A model generated the notes under the pieces. The model did no database searches. It was given only the letters and a program-made list of their open reading frames with translations, and was not told where the DNA came from. Positions 19,744-31,568 of a DNA stretch of 64,000 nucleotides are shown here, piece by piece. The position numbers and the translations under genes were made by a program. Numbering within the stretch: the first letter of the stretch is position 1; each line of letters starts with the position of its first letter. The DNA is taken from positions 248,001-312,000 of the forward strand of contig CAWATX010000003.1 of the NCBI GenBank assembly GCA_963785065.1, read 5' to 3'. The DNA is from CAVSRC01 sp963785065. Its GTDB lineage: Bacteria > Pseudomonadota > Alphaproteobacteria > Rhizobiales > Kaistiaceae.

Positions 19744-19773
19744 ACCGCCCCGGCCGTCACAGGCCGGGGCGGT
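19744..19773 (-). terminator. Intrinsic terminator of the MAPEG-family gene (minus strand)
   Basis: A 12-bp perfect stem, ACCGCCCCGGCC paired with GGCCGGGGCGGT, encloses a 6-nt loop. Read on the minus strand it is followed by GTTTTCGCGTTT, so it suits the gene ending at 19862. The plus-strand side has no T run. Confidence 0.65.
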
Positions 19774-19861
19774 GAAACCAGTGCGGTACGCAGTACCTAT
19801 CCGCGAGGATCACTATGCCGCCACATGGTTAGCGGACGATTAATGGCCCCCACAAAAATCA

Positions 19862-20260
19862 TCACATGACGCCGAACACCGCCAACAGCAGCACCGCCTG
19901 TGCGAAAAAGCCGACCGCGAAGGCCAGCGTGCGCACCACCGGAATACCCATGGTGTAGACCACCAGGTGAATCAGTCGCGCCCAGAAATAGGTTGCCGCC
20001 GCCGCCACCGTCGCCGCCGTCGAGATGTTGAGCGCATGCAGCATCAGCACCAGCGGCGCGAACACCATCAGGTTCTCGACCGCATTGTAGTGTGCCGCCT
20101 TCATGCGTTCGGCCCAGTCCGATTGCGCCGGCAGGTCCGGATCCGGATTGGCGAAGGTAGCCATCAGCCCGCGCGTGGCGATGCGATCGAGGATGTAGGG
20201 CACCCAGATCAGACCGGTCATCGCAACCGTCAGCGCCAACCAGAAGAATTCCTGGCTCAT
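19862..20260 (-). CDS. MAPEG family membrane protein
   Basis: This 132-residue protein has four hydrophobic segments. The motif A-E-R-M-K-A-A-H-Y-N-A-V-E-N-L-M-V-F-A-P near residue 50 matches the glutathione/eicosanoid-type MAPEG core (E-x-x-x-N pattern). In bacteria such proteins may be membrane glutathione transferases, but activity is rarely shown. The ATG at 20260 follows GGGAGGTCACTG; an upstream in-frame start gives only polar, unconserved residues. The gene faces the peptidase gene, with a terminator between them. Confidence 0.85.
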   Translation of the reverse strand: MSQEFFWLALTVAMTGLIWVPYILDRIATRGLMATFANPDPDLPAQSDWAERMKAAHYNAVENLMVFAPLVLMLHALNISTAATVAAAATYFWARLIHLVVYTMGIPVVRTLAFAVGFFAQAVLLLAVFGVM

Positions 20261-20394
20261 CAGTGACCTCCCCAAATTCGAGCGGGTCCCCGCACAGCGA
20301 CCGCGCCGGGCGTCGTCCGCATTCGGCCATCGCACGGGGACTTCAGCCGCCCTTGTGATTGCACCCGGCGGGCTTGCATGATACCGCCGATCTC

Positions 20395-21069
20395 ATGGAC
20401 CGCCGAGTTCTGATCGCACCGTCGATTCTCTCCGCCGATTTCGCCCGGCTGGGCGAGGAAGTTGCCGCAGTCGACGCGGCTGGGGCGGACTGGATTCACG
20501 TCGATGTCATGGACGGCCATTTCGTGCCCAACATCACCATCGGGCCGGGTGTGGTGAAGGCGATTCGGCCGCACACCAGGAAGCCGCTCGACGTCCATCT
20601 GATGATCGCCCCTGCCGATCCCTACCTCGCCGCCTTCGCCGCGGCCGGGGCCGACCGCATGACGGTCCATGTCGAGGCGGGGCCGCACCTCCACCGCTCG
20701 CTGCAGACGATCCGCGCACTCGGCAAGAAGTCCGGCGTGACGCTCAACCCGGGGACGCCGGCAAGCGCCCTGGCCTATGTCCTCGACCTCGCCGACCTCG
20801 TCCTGGTGATGAGCGTCAATCCGGGTTTCGGCGGCCAGTCGTTCATTCCCGAGTCGCTCGCCAAGATCGCCGAGATCCGCTCGATGATCGGGGGCCGCGA
20901 CATCCTCATTGAGGTCGACGGCGGCATCGAGCCACAGAACGCCCGGTCGATTGCCGAGGCCGGCGCCGACGTGCTGGTCACCGGCACGGCCGTGTTCGAG
21001 GGCGGCGCCGCGGCCTACCGGGACAACATCGCCGCGCTCCGGCGCGCCGCCGAAAGCATCGTGGTTTAG
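20395..21069 (+). CDS. rpe: Ribulose-phosphate 3-epimerase
   Basis: This 224-residue TIM-barrel enzyme interconverts ribulose-5-phosphate and xylulose-5-phosphate in the pentose phosphate or Calvin pathway. Diagnostic motifs are A-P-S-I-L-S-A-D-F, D-V-M-D-G-H-F-V-P-N, H-L-M, S-V-N-P-G-F-G-G-Q-S-F and E-V-D-G-G-I. The ATG at 20395 gives the standard length and start. It leads a plus-strand run of rpe, a DUF2259 gene and purB, with only 2 nt to the next gene. Confidence 0.97.
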   Translation: MDRRVLIAPSILSADFARLGEEVAAVDAAGADWIHVDVMDGHFVPNITIGPGVVKAIRPHTRKPLDVHLMIAPADPYLAAFAAAGADRMTVHVEAGPHLHRSLQTIRALGKKSGVTLNPGTPASALAYVLDLADLVLVMSVNPGFGGQSFIPESLAKIAEIRSMIGGRDILIEVDGGIEPQNARSIAEAGADVLVTGTAVFEGGAAAYRDNIAALRRAAESIVV

Positions 21070-21071
21070 CC

Positions 21072-21797
21072 ATGCATTCGGCGGGCGCCCTGGCCGGCAG
21101 CCTGATCGCCACCGCGCTTTCCTGCGGCGCGGCCCTCGCCGGCGACTACGCGGCACGCGACATTCTCGGCTTCTCGCCCGACGGCGCCACCTTTGCCTTC
21201 GAGGAATACGGCGTCCAGGACGGCTCCGGCTTCCCCTATTCCAACATCTACGTGATCGATACGGCGAGCGACGATTGGGTATCCGGCACGCCGGTGTGCG
21301 TGCTCACCCACACAGAGCTGGCCGCCCTCGAGCGGACCCGCGCAGAGGCCCGCGGCAAGGCGCAGCCAATTCTTGCGGCCCGCCATGTCGGCGCTCCCGG
21401 CAATCTGGTTGCCAGCAACCCGCCGACCGAGGTTTCCGCCGACCCGCATCATGTCCGCTTCCTGCCGCGCATCATCATGCCCCTGGGCGGCGACCCCTAC
21501 GATCTGGCGCTTACCGAGATCGCGCTGCCGGCAGAGAACTGTCCCGACATGGGCCAGCCCTTCCACGGCTTCCGCCTGACGCTCACCACCGCCACCGGCA
21601 GCACCCACACCCTTGCCGACGACACGGCGATCCCGTCGAGCCGCCACTGCCCGCTCGGCTACGCCATCTCCGACGTGCTCACCTTCTATCCGGACGGCGG
21701 CGCGCCGGTGCTCGCCGTCATCCTCTCCATGTTCACCGTCGGCTTCGAGGGGCCCGATCGCCGTTTCCTGGCGGTGACGGCGCCGCTGCCGCAATAG
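21072..21797 (+). CDS. DUF2259 domain predicted secreted protein
   Basis: This 241-residue protein has a signal peptide (cleavage near A-L-A-G, residue 23) and then the DUF2259 hallmark R-D-I-L-G-F-S-P-D-G-x-x-F-A-F-E-E-Y-G-x-Q-D-G-S-G-F-P-Y. No enzymatic function is known. It stands directly after rpe and before purB, an arrangement I associate with Hyphomicrobiales, which suggests long-standing linkage rather than recent insertion. Confidence 0.85.
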   Translation: MHSAGALAGSLIATALSCGAALAGDYAARDILGFSPDGATFAFEEYGVQDGSGFPYSNIYVIDTASDDWVSGTPVCVLTHTELAALERTRAEARGKAQPILAARHVGAPGNLVASNPPTEVSADPHHVRFLPRIIMPLGGDPYDLALTEIALPAENCPDMGQPFHGFRLTLTTATGSTHTLADDTAIPSSRHCPLGYAISDVLTFYPDGGAPVLAVILSMFTVGFEGPDRRFLAVTAPLPQ

Positions 21798-21883
21798 TGG
21801 GCAGCCGGGCGGCCTTGATTGTGAAGCCCGCCGGCCTCTGCTAGACCGCGCCGTAACCCCGATAATCGCAGCAGGCCGGTCCC

Positions 21884-23193
<1,310 letters not shown>

Positions 23194-23197
<4 letters not shown>

Positions 23198-23904
23198 TGG
23201 AATATGCCGAGCGACCTGGCCGTGGAATCGAACGACACCGAGACGACGAAGCGGTCGGCGTCGGGACCGTCATGATAGCGGGCGTCGAGCGTCACCAACT
23301 CGACCGGCTTCCATGAGGCACCGACGTTCCACGTCGTGTAGTCGCCGTAATCGCCGTTGCCGGTGACGAAGCCGAGCGCCCCCGAAAGGCTGATGTCATG
23401 GGGGAAATCGTAGGCGGCGTTGAGCTCCGAATAGGTCGCCGAGGTGTCTTCCGGATTGACGTAGAAGGCCGCCCCCAGCGTCAGCGGGTCGACCGGGGTG
23501 ATCGATGCCTTGGCGTAGGCTTCGCCCGAGGGCGAGGCATAGTCCATGCTGCTGTAGACGTAATAGACGTAGCCGAAGTCGAACGAGACGGCGCCAAGCA
23601 TCGGCCGCACGCCGACCGAGAGGTCGCTCTCCCAATAGCCGGTGCCGGCATAGGTGACGTTCGAGCCCCAGTAACCGGCATAGAAATCGCCGATGTCCAG
23701 TTCCGCCCAGGGCTGGATTGCCGCGCCGTGCTCGGTGCTGGAAAGCCCGCGCGAAATGTAGTCACTGGTCACCGTCGCCCCGAAGGCGATGTCCCATTCA
23801 TGTGTGTCCGGCGCGCCCGCCATCGCCGGCCCATCGGCCAGCCACACCACCGTCGCGGCCGCCAGCGCCAGCCGGACGGCCCAAGTCCCCTTTTCCCCGA
23901 TCAT
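23194..23904 (-). CDS. TorF-family putative porin (gcw_chp / TIGR02001 type)
   Basis: This 236-residue protein has a signal peptide (cleavage near A-M-A-G) and a beta-strand-rich body with alternating aromatic residues, for example T-V-T-S-D-Y-I-S-R-G-L-S, G-Y-W-G-S-N-V and a final F-V-V-S-V-S-F. T-S-D-Y-x-x-R-G is the hallmark of the TIGR02001 outer-membrane family. The role is unproven, likely a small outer-membrane channel. The ATG at 23904 opens the signal peptide; a TTG at 23931 is an alternative. It converges on purB with a 4-nt overlap. Confidence 0.82.
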
Positions 23905-24035
23905 CGAATGTCGCCCCGCCGAGCACGGCAAATCAGCCGCACCGAAGTGTCATTTCGGCCGCAAACTTCCGCAAGATGGCCGGAATGCCGGGATCTACAT
24001 ATTCCTGCTGCGTTGCAAAAAAGCCCGGGACGCGC

Positions 24036-24809
24036 CTAGGAGACACGCACCGCGCCAAGCAGGTCGGCCGCCCCCAGCATGAGGCACGCCTCGTCGCTGG
24101 CAAGCGCGATGAACCGGTAGCCGAAAGCGCCGAAGGTGCGCGCCCGCTCCGCGGTCGCGGCATAGATGCCGGCGATCTTGCCCGCCGCTGCGGCGCTAGC
24201 CGCGATCTGTGCGATCGGCTCGTCGATGGCGGCGTTGTCGGGGGCCAGCAGGCGGCCGCCGGTGAGCGACACGGACAGGTCGAACGGTCCGACGAAGACG
24301 CCGTCGATGCCGTCCACCGCCAGGATCGCGTCGCGCGCGTCGAGCGCCTCATGCGTCTCGATCATGGCGAAGGTGACGTTGGTCCGGTTGGCGCTGGCCA
24401 GATAGTCCTGCGATCGTTCGATGCCGGCGAGCGCCATCGCCCTCAGCGGCCCCCAGCTTCGCTCGCCGAGCGGTGGGTACTTGGTCGCCGCAGCGAGCTG
24501 CCGCGCCTCCTCCACCGAATTGACCATGGGGGCTATGACCGCTTCCGCCCCCATGTCGAGCACATGACCGGCGGCGGCCCCGTCACCGGGCGCGACCCGC
24601 ACCACAGCCGGCTTGCCGATGCGCGCCACCGCACCGATACCGCGCATCACCGCACCGGTGTCGAGCAACCCGTGTTGCAAGTCGAAAATGACGCAGTCGA
24701 ATCCGGAGCGTGCGATGGTTTCCGCGATCAGCGGCTCGGGCATGGTAACCCAGCCGCCGTAGATCGTCTCGCCGTTGCTGAGCCGCCCGGCGAGGGCAGG
24801 CAATGACAT
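24036..24809 (-). CDS. HpcH/HpaI aldolase family protein
   Basis: This 257-residue protein has the class II pyruvate-aldolase pattern: D-C-V-I-F-D-L-Q-H-G near residue 40, V-V-R-V-A-P, A-E-A-V-I-A-P-M-V-N-S-V-E-E-A, Y-P-P-L-G-E-R-S-W-G-P, and F-A-M-I-E-T-H-E-A near residue 125, where the glutamate would bind the divalent metal. Such enzymes cleave 4-hydroxy-2-oxo acids to pyruvate and an aldehyde. The substrate is not predictable here. It lies 15 nt downstream of the ATPase-inhibitor gene on the same strand. Confidence 0.88.
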   Translation of the reverse strand: MSLPALAGRLSNGETIYGGWVTMPEPLIAETIARSGFDCVIFDLQHGLLDTGAVMRGIGAVARIGKPAVVRVAPGDGAAAGHVLDMGAEAVIAPMVNSVEEARQLAAATKYPPLGERSWGPLRAMALAGIERSQDYLASANRTNVTFAMIETHEALDARDAILAVDGIDGVFVGPFDLSVSLTGGRLLAPDNAAIDEPIAQIAASAAAAGKIAGIYAATAERARTFGAFGYRFIALASDEACLMLGAADLLGAVRVS

Positions 24810-24824
24810 TGCGAACTCTGCTTC

Positions 24825-25151
24825 CTAGGTCGCCTCGGTGCGCACCTGCCGGATTGCCTCGGTCAACAACTCGTCCATGGTGCGGCGGATCTGATGATCG
24901 GACTGGGCCACGCCCGCCGCATCGAAATCCTCGCGGATCTTGCGGAAGACGTCCTCATGTCCCCCATGATCGAGATCGGCGGCGATCACCAGCTTGGCAT
25001 AATCCTCCGCGTCGGCACCCGTCTTGCCGAGCAGCGACGCGGCCCACAGGCCGAGCAGCTTGTTGCGACGCGCCTCGGCCCTGAACTGAAGCGCGGCGTC
25101 GTGCGCAAACATGTTCTCGAATGCATCCTCGCGCTTGTCGAAAGTCGTCAT
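24825..25151 (-). CDS. ATPase inhibitor subunit zeta (DUF1476 family)
   Basis: This 108-residue, highly charged helical protein matches the alphaproteobacterial zeta inhibitor of F1-ATPase: it starts M-T-T-F-D-K-R-E-D-A-F-E and contains R-N-K-L-L-G-L-W-A-A near residue 30. In Paracoccus the N-terminal region blocks ATP hydrolysis by F1Fo. The genus-independent linkage to purC is typical. It diverges from purC across a 255-nt intergenic region. Confidence 0.92.
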   Translation of the reverse strand: MTTFDKREDAFENMFAHDAALQFRAEARRNKLLGLWAASLLGKTGADAEDYAKLVIAADLDHGGHEDVFRKIREDFDAAGVAQSDHQIRRTMDELLTEAIRQVRTEAT

Positions 25152-25321
25152 CGTGCGGCTCCGGCTACCGGTAAGGGCGGACTTGCATATCGTCTGGCAT
25201 AGCCTAAATCAACGCCGTCGGCGACCCAATCATTGCCGCAGCAGGGCGGCCGGACGGGCGAGGCTCATTGTGCATTCCGGGCCGATCGCATAAGGTCCGC
25301 CACGTGGCATCGTTCGGCCGC

Positions 25322-25352
25322 TTGAGTCGGGCACAGGCTGTTGTCGTATAAA
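25322..25352 (+). promoter_or_regulatory. Candidate purC promoter
   Basis: TATAAA (25347-25352) matches the -10 consensus at five of six positions. TTGAGT (25322-25327) could serve as -35, but the 19-nt spacing is long. The purC start lies 55 nt beyond the -10. No riboswitch-like structure was recognised in the leader. Confidence 0.35.
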
Positions 25353-25406
25353 GCTTTTTTCGCCTGGGACCCTCTGATGGATTTTCACAAACCGCGGTAT
25401 GTGCCC

Positions 25407-26172
25407 ATGAACCGGCGTCGGCGCGTCTATGAAGGCAAGAGCAAGATTCTGTTCGAAGGTCCCGAGCCTGGCACGCTCGTGCAATTCTTCAAGGACGACG
25501 CCACCGCCTTCAACAAGAAGAAGCACGAGATCGTCGACGGCAAGGGCGTCCTCAACAACCGCATTTCCGAGCACATCTTCACCCATCTGAACCGCATGGG
25601 CATCCCGACGCATTTCGTGCGGCGGCTCAACATGCGCGAGCAGTTGATCCGCGAGGTCGAGATCATCCCGCTCGAGGTGGTGGTCAGGAACATCGCCGCC
25701 GGCTCGCTGTCCAAGCGCCTCGGCATCGACGAAGGCACCGTGCTGCCGCGCTCGATCATCGAGTTCTATTACAAGAGCAACGAGCTCGAGGACCCGATGG
25801 TGTCGGAGGAGCACATCACCGCCTTCGGCTGGGCGAGCCCGCAGGAGATCGACGACATCATGGCGCTGGCCATCCGCGTCAACGATTTCCTCTCCGGCCT
25901 GTTCCTCGGCGTCGGCATCCAGCTCGTCGATTTCAAGATTGAGTGCGGCCGCCTGTGGGAGAACGAGATGATGCGGATCGTCGTCGCCGACGAGATCTCG
26001 CCCGAACTCGTGCCGCCTGTGGGACGTGCAGACCAAGGACAAGCTCGACAAGGACCGCTTCCGCCGCGACATGGGCGGGCTGGTTGAGGCCTATCAGGAG
26101 GTCGCGCGACGGCTGGGCATCCTGATCGAGCAGGACCGGCCCAAGGGCAGCGGTCCGGTGCTGGTGCAATAA
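25407..26172 (+). CDS. purC: Phosphoribosylaminoimidazole-succinocarboxamide synthase PurC, interrupted by a one-base frameshift
   Basis: PurC makes SAICAR from CAIR, aspartate and ATP. The first frame runs from M-N-R-R-R-R-V-Y-E-G-K-S-K through I-V-V-A-D-E-I-S-P (25407 to about 26004). It then reads into unrelated residues and stops at 26087. In the next frame, from about 26008, the expected ending appears: S-C-R-L-W-D-V, D-K-D-R-F-R-R-D-M-G-G-L, V-A-R-R-L-G-I, with a TAA at 26170-26172. The break is CCCGAACTCG at 26001-26010, where relatives would have GACTCG, so one extra A is the simplest cause. Removing it gives 254 residues, the normal length. A sequencing or assembly error is more likely than a real loss, because the rest of the pathway is intact. 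Confidence 0.9.
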
Positions 26173-26186
26173 ACGGCAGCACGCCG

Positions 26187-26426
26187 ATGAAGGCCCGTCT
26201 CACGGTTACGCTCAAGCAAGGCGTCCTCGACCCGCAGGGCAAGGCGATCGAAGGGGCGCTCGCCGCGCTCGGCTTTTCGGGCGTCAACGGCGTGCGTCAG
26301 GGCAAGGTCTTCGACATCGACCTCGCCGAAGGTGATCCGGCCAGGGCCGAGGAAACGCTGAAGGCGATGGGCGAGAAGCTGCTTGCCAATACGGTGATCG
26401 AGGACTACCGCGTCGAGCTGATCTAG
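26187..26426 (+). CDS. purS: Phosphoribosylformylglycinamidine synthase subunit PurS
   Basis: This 79-residue protein is the small bridging subunit of the three-part FGAM synthase (PurL-PurQ-PurS). Typical features are K-x-G-V-L-D-P-Q-G-K-A-I near residue 10, V-R-Q-G-K-V-F-D-I near residue 36 and the final N-T-V-I-E-D-Y. It follows purC by 14 nt. The partner purQ normally follows at once, but here an unrelated gene lies between them. Confidence 0.95.
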   Translation: MKARLTVTLKQGVLDPQGKAIEGALAALGFSGVNGVRQGKVFDIDLAEGDPARAEETLKAMGEKLLANTVIEDYRVELI

Positions 26427-26502
26427 CAGCCACCCGCCCTGCCTTCTGCCACATTCGCCCGGCAGTAACCGGCCCGGGGCAACTGTAACACTGCCGAGCA
26501 CC

Positions 26503-26991
26503 ATGCGTTCGCTGGCCTTTCTTGCCGCATTTCTCCTCTTCGCGTCGGCCGCCTATGCCAAGCCGCCGCATGTCAACGGCCTCGCCTGGATCGGCGGCCT
26601 AGCGCTGCATTTCGACGCCAATCGCTGGCAAGTGAACGGCGCCGGGACGCGCTACGACGTCTTCTGCACGGCGCCTGAATGCGCCCACACGACCATCGTC
26701 ATCACCATCGCCGACGCGGCCGGCACCGCCTGCACGCCAGAGGCGCTGGCATTTGCCGACGCCCGCCCGTCTTTTCCGGGGCACCTGGACGAATTCAGCC
26801 ATGCCGGCCTCAACTTTCTTATCGTCGAGGGTGATTTCGGCTGCCGCAACCTCGCCGGCGGGCCGGTGCACGCCTGCACGACCCATGGCGGCAAGACCTA
26901 TCTGTTCGATGCGCCCGGCCAGCGTTGCCACACCCGCTGGCACGCCAGCGAGCGCGTCAACGAGATCCTGCAGGGCCTGAGCCCGCGATGA
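26503..26991 (+). CDS. Small exported cysteine-containing protein of unknown function
   Basis: This 162-residue protein has a clear signal peptide (residues 1-19, ending A-Y-A-K) and a mature part with six cysteines: F-C-T-A-P-E-C, G-T-A-C, F-G-C, H-A-C and Q-R-C. That suggests a periplasmic, disulfide-bonded fold. I recognise no family. It sits between purS and purQ on the same strand, 76 nt after purS and 145 nt before purQ, so it may be read with the purine genes, although no functional link is evident. Confidence 0.7.
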   Translation: MRSLAFLAAFLLFASAAYAKPPHVNGLAWIGGLALHFDANRWQVNGAGTRYDVFCTAPECAHTTIVITIADAAGTACTPEALAFADARPSFPGHLDEFSHAGLNFLIVEGDFGCRNLAGGPVHACTTHGGKTYLFDAPGQRCHTRWHASERVNEILQGLSPR

Positions 26992-27136
26992 CACCGCGCC
27001 GGCCCCGGCGTCCCCAAATCGGGGAAATAACCGGGCTCATTGCCGCCCTGCCCCTTCCCAACGGCGCAGAATCGGCTAAGCGTTGGGCCGTCGAGGCGCC
27101 TCCCTGGCGCGGCCCACAAACGGCGGACCGACACAC

Positions 27137-27835
27137 GTGAAATCCGCTCTTGTCCTCTTTCCCGGCTCGAACCGCGACCGCGACATGATCGCGGCGCTGG
27201 AGAAGGTCACCGGCAGCCGGCCGGCGATCGCCTGGCATGCCGACAGCGACGTGCCGCCGGCCGACCTGATCGTACTCCCCGGCGGCTTCTCCTATGGCGA
27301 CTACCTGCGCTCCGGCGCCATCGCCGCGCGTGCCCCGGTGATGCGCACCGTCGCCGAGCGGGCGGCGGCCGGCGTGCCCGTGCTCGGCATCTGCAACGGT
27401 TTCCAGATCCTGTGCGAGGCCGGGCTCCTGCCCGGCGTGCTGATGCGCAATGCCAGCCTGCGCTTCATCTGCCGCGAGGTGCATCTTCTGGTCGAGACCA
27501 CCGACACGCTGTTCACCAGCCGCTACCGCAAGGGCCAGGTGCTGCGCTGCCCGGTCGCCCATGGCGACGGCAACTACCGCTGCGACGACGAGACGCTGAG
27601 GCGCCTGACTGAGGAGGACCGTGTCGCCTTCCGCTATGTCGATGCGGCGGGTGAACGCGGCTCCGCCGCCAATCCCAACGGCTCGGTCGATGATATCGCC
27701 GGCATCCTCAACCAGCGCCGCAACGTTCTCGGCATGATGCCGCACCCGGAAGACCTCATCGAGGAGGCACAAGGCGGCAGTGACGGCCGCGGCCTGTTCG
27801 AGAGCATCGTCGGCGCCGTGGCGAGGGCCGCATGA
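27137..27835 (+). CDS. purQ: Phosphoribosylformylglycinamidine synthase subunit PurQ (glutaminase)
   Basis: This 232-residue class I glutamine amidotransferase releases ammonia for PurL. The nucleophile elbow G-I-C-N-G-F-Q (C86), P-G-G-F-S-Y-G-D-Y near residue 50 and the late M-M-P-H-P-E catalytic His-Glu segment are all present. The start is a GTG at 27137, giving V-K-S-A-L-V-L-F-P-G-S-N, where the family normally begins; longer upstream reading adds unconserved residues. The stop overlaps a lipoprotein gene (ATGA). Confidence 0.95.
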   Translation: MKSALVLFPGSNRDRDMIAALEKVTGSRPAIAWHADSDVPPADLIVLPGGFSYGDYLRSGAIAARAPVMRTVAERAAAGVPVLGICNGFQILCEAGLLPGVLMRNASLRFICREVHLLVETTDTLFTSRYRKGQVLRCPVAHGDGNYRCDDETLRRLTEEDRVAFRYVDAAGERGSAANPNGSVDDIAGILNQRRNVLGMMPHPEDLIEEAQGGSDGRGLFESIVGAVARAA

Positions 27836-28223
27836 TGATGCACCGCGCCCTGTTCGCCGCAACGGCGCTTGCCGCCCTCACCGCCCTCTCCGGCTGCCAG
27901 ACGGGCGGCGGCAGCACCGGCGCCGCCGACTTCTCCAACGAGGCCTACGGCCTGTCGGTGCGGATGGCCGACACCATCGGCCGCTGCTGGTTCGCGCCAG
28001 GCGACACGACCTTCGCCGGCTACGTCTATACGCCGGAGCGCAACGCCGCCGTCTCGCGCATCCTCATCGTCAAGAAGACCGATCCCACCGGCCTGCCAGC
28101 CCTTGTCGTGCAGGCGACGAGCGGCTCCACCGCCGCGGTCTACGGCCCGCTGGTGGATTCGGCGGCCGGCCCCCGCATCCGCGCCGACGTCGCGCGCTGG
28201 GCCAAGGGCGGGACGGGGTGTTC

Positions 28224-28227
<4 letters not shown>
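27832..28227 (+). CDS. Putative lipoprotein of unknown function
   Basis: This 131-residue protein has a lipoprotein signal peptide with lipobox L-S-G-C at about residues 19-22, followed by a Gly/Ser-rich linker. The mature part contains R-C-W-F-A-P-G-D and ends in a cysteine-containing tail. No family was recognised. Its ATG overlaps the purQ stop and its TGA overlaps the purL ATG, so it is translationally coupled on both sides and must be made together with PurQ and PurL. Confidence 0.75.
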
Positions 28228-30437
<2,210 letters not shown>

Positions 30438-30467
30438 TCCCGGTGGCGGCCGGCAAGGAGGCCGACC

Positions 30468-30701
30468 ATGGCGATGAACGCCAACGACATCGAGGCCCTG
30501 ATCAAGGCCGCGTTGCCCGACGCGCGGGTCGTCATCCGCGACCTCGCCGGCGACGGCGATCATTATGCTGCCGAGGTCGTCTCCGAGGTCTTTCGGGGCA
30601 AGAGCCGCGTGCAACAGCACCAGCTCGTCTATGACGCGCTGAAGGGCAAGATGGGCGGCGCGCTGCACGCGCTTGCCCTGCAAACCAGCGCGCCGGACTG
30701 A
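30468..30701 (+). CDS. BolA family protein
   Basis: This 77-residue protein has the BolA core: a helix with I-E-A-L-I-K-A-A, the D-G-D-H-Y-A-A-E-V-V segment near residue 30, and R-V-Q-Q-H-Q-L-V-Y-D-A-L ahead of the C-terminal G-G-A-L-H-A-L-A-L. The histidines in the latter parts bind shared Fe-S clusters with monothiol glutaredoxins in this family. AAGGAGG precedes the ATG. The grxD-type gene lies just downstream, the usual functional pair. Confidence 0.93.
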   Translation: MAMNANDIEALIKAALPDARVVIRDLAGDGDHYAAEVVSEVFRGKSRVQQHQLVYDALKGKMGGALHALALQTSAPD

Positions 30702-30857
30702 ACCAGGCCCTGCCGGACACGGCCAGAGCAAGGAATTCCCCCTTTGCTGGCCCGCCGACAACAACCTTTCGCGATGCTGCATTGCGAAACGCCGGTCCGC
30801 GCCCTATCCTTGTTCTAAAGAGGGCCGCGCCGGCCCGCGCGCAACGGAGACTCCCGA

Positions 30858-31205
30858 ATGAGCGACGTCAACGCCTGGATCGACAATGAGGTGAAGAGCA
30901 ACAATGTCGTCCTGTTCATGAAGGGGACGCCGACCTTCCCGCAATGCGGCTTTTCCAGCCAGGTGGTGCAGATCCTCGACTATCTCGGCGTCGACTACAA
31001 AGGCGTCAACGTTCTGGAGAATGCGGACATCCGCCAGGGCATCAAGGACTACTCCAACTGGCCGACGATCCCGCAGCTCTACGTCAAGGGCGAGTTCGTC
31101 GGCGGCTGCGACATCATCCGCGAGATGTTCCAGGAGGGTGAGCTGCAGCCGCTGCTCTCCGAGAAGGGCATCGCCTTCACCGCGCCTCAGGGCGAGACGG
31201 CCTGA
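30858..31205 (+). CDS. grxD: Monothiol glutaredoxin, Grx4 family
   Basis: This 115-residue protein has the monothiol active site C-G-F-S preceded by K-G-T-P-x-F-P-Q, and the glutathione-binding W-P-T-I-P-Q-L-Y and G-G-C-D-I segments. Grx4 proteins carry and transfer [2Fe-2S] clusters with BolA partners. The purL-bolA-grxD linkage is characteristic of alphaproteobacteria. A 156-nt gap after bolA may hold a further promoter. Confidence 0.96.
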   Translation: MSDVNAWIDNEVKSNNVVLFMKGTPTFPQCGFSSQVVQILDYLGVDYKGVNVLENADIRQGIKDYSNWPTIPQLYVKGEFVGGCDIIREMFQEGELQPLLSEKGIAFTAPQGETA

Positions 31206-31223
31206 GCCGTTAGCGGCCTGCCT

Positions 31224-31505
31224 TTGGTCGCTGTCCTCGCCATCGCCACGCTGATCGATTGGGCGCTCGCCGCCCTGCTTGTCGGCGTGTCCGGCTTCGT
31301 CCTCGAAGGCGTCAACAATACCGGGCCCGAGATGCCGGCGGCGGCGCTGCTGGTTGCCTTCATCGTCTTTGCGCTCGCCGCCCCGCTGGCGGCCTGGGTG
31401 ATGCGCAGGCGCGGCTGGCGTCCGGGCGTGTTCGCCACGCTCGCCTGCAGCCCGATCGTCGTGGCAGGCGGCGCCCTGCTGCTCGAGCCGATCTTCACCG
31501 GCTGA
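31224..31505 (+). CDS. Small multi-pass membrane protein of unknown function
   Basis: This 93-residue protein has three hydrophobic segments (about 3-27, 37-58 and 68-86) and a short R-R-R-G-W-R loop before the last. I do not recognise a family. The only available start is a TTG at 31224, 18 nt after the grxD stop, without a strong ribosome binding site. It is followed by a bidirectional terminator shared with rpsD. Confidence 0.6.
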   Translation: MVAVLAIATLIDWALAALLVGVSGFVLEGVNNTGPEMPAAALLVAFIVFALAAPLAAWVMRRRGWRPGVFATLACSPIVVAGGALLLEPIFTG

Positions 31506-31512
31506 ACCAACG

Positions 31513-31541
31513 AAAAAGGCCGCCTGCGAAGCGGCCTTTCT
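31513..31541. terminator. Bidirectional intrinsic terminator between grxD-side genes and rpsD
   Basis: AAAGGCCGC pairs with GCGGCCTTT around a 7-nt loop. The minus-strand product has a run of five T residues immediately after the stem, ideal for rpsD. The plus-strand side ends TTTCTGATT, which is weaker. Confidence 0.85.
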
Positions 31542-31568
31542 GATTCCCTGGGCGGGTATGCGCGACGG

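Noticed and set aside
25943..26125. A separate 60-codon gene at the 3' end of purC
   Set aside because: It is the third, unrelated frame of the frameshifted region; the true continuation of purC is in the frame that ends at 26172.
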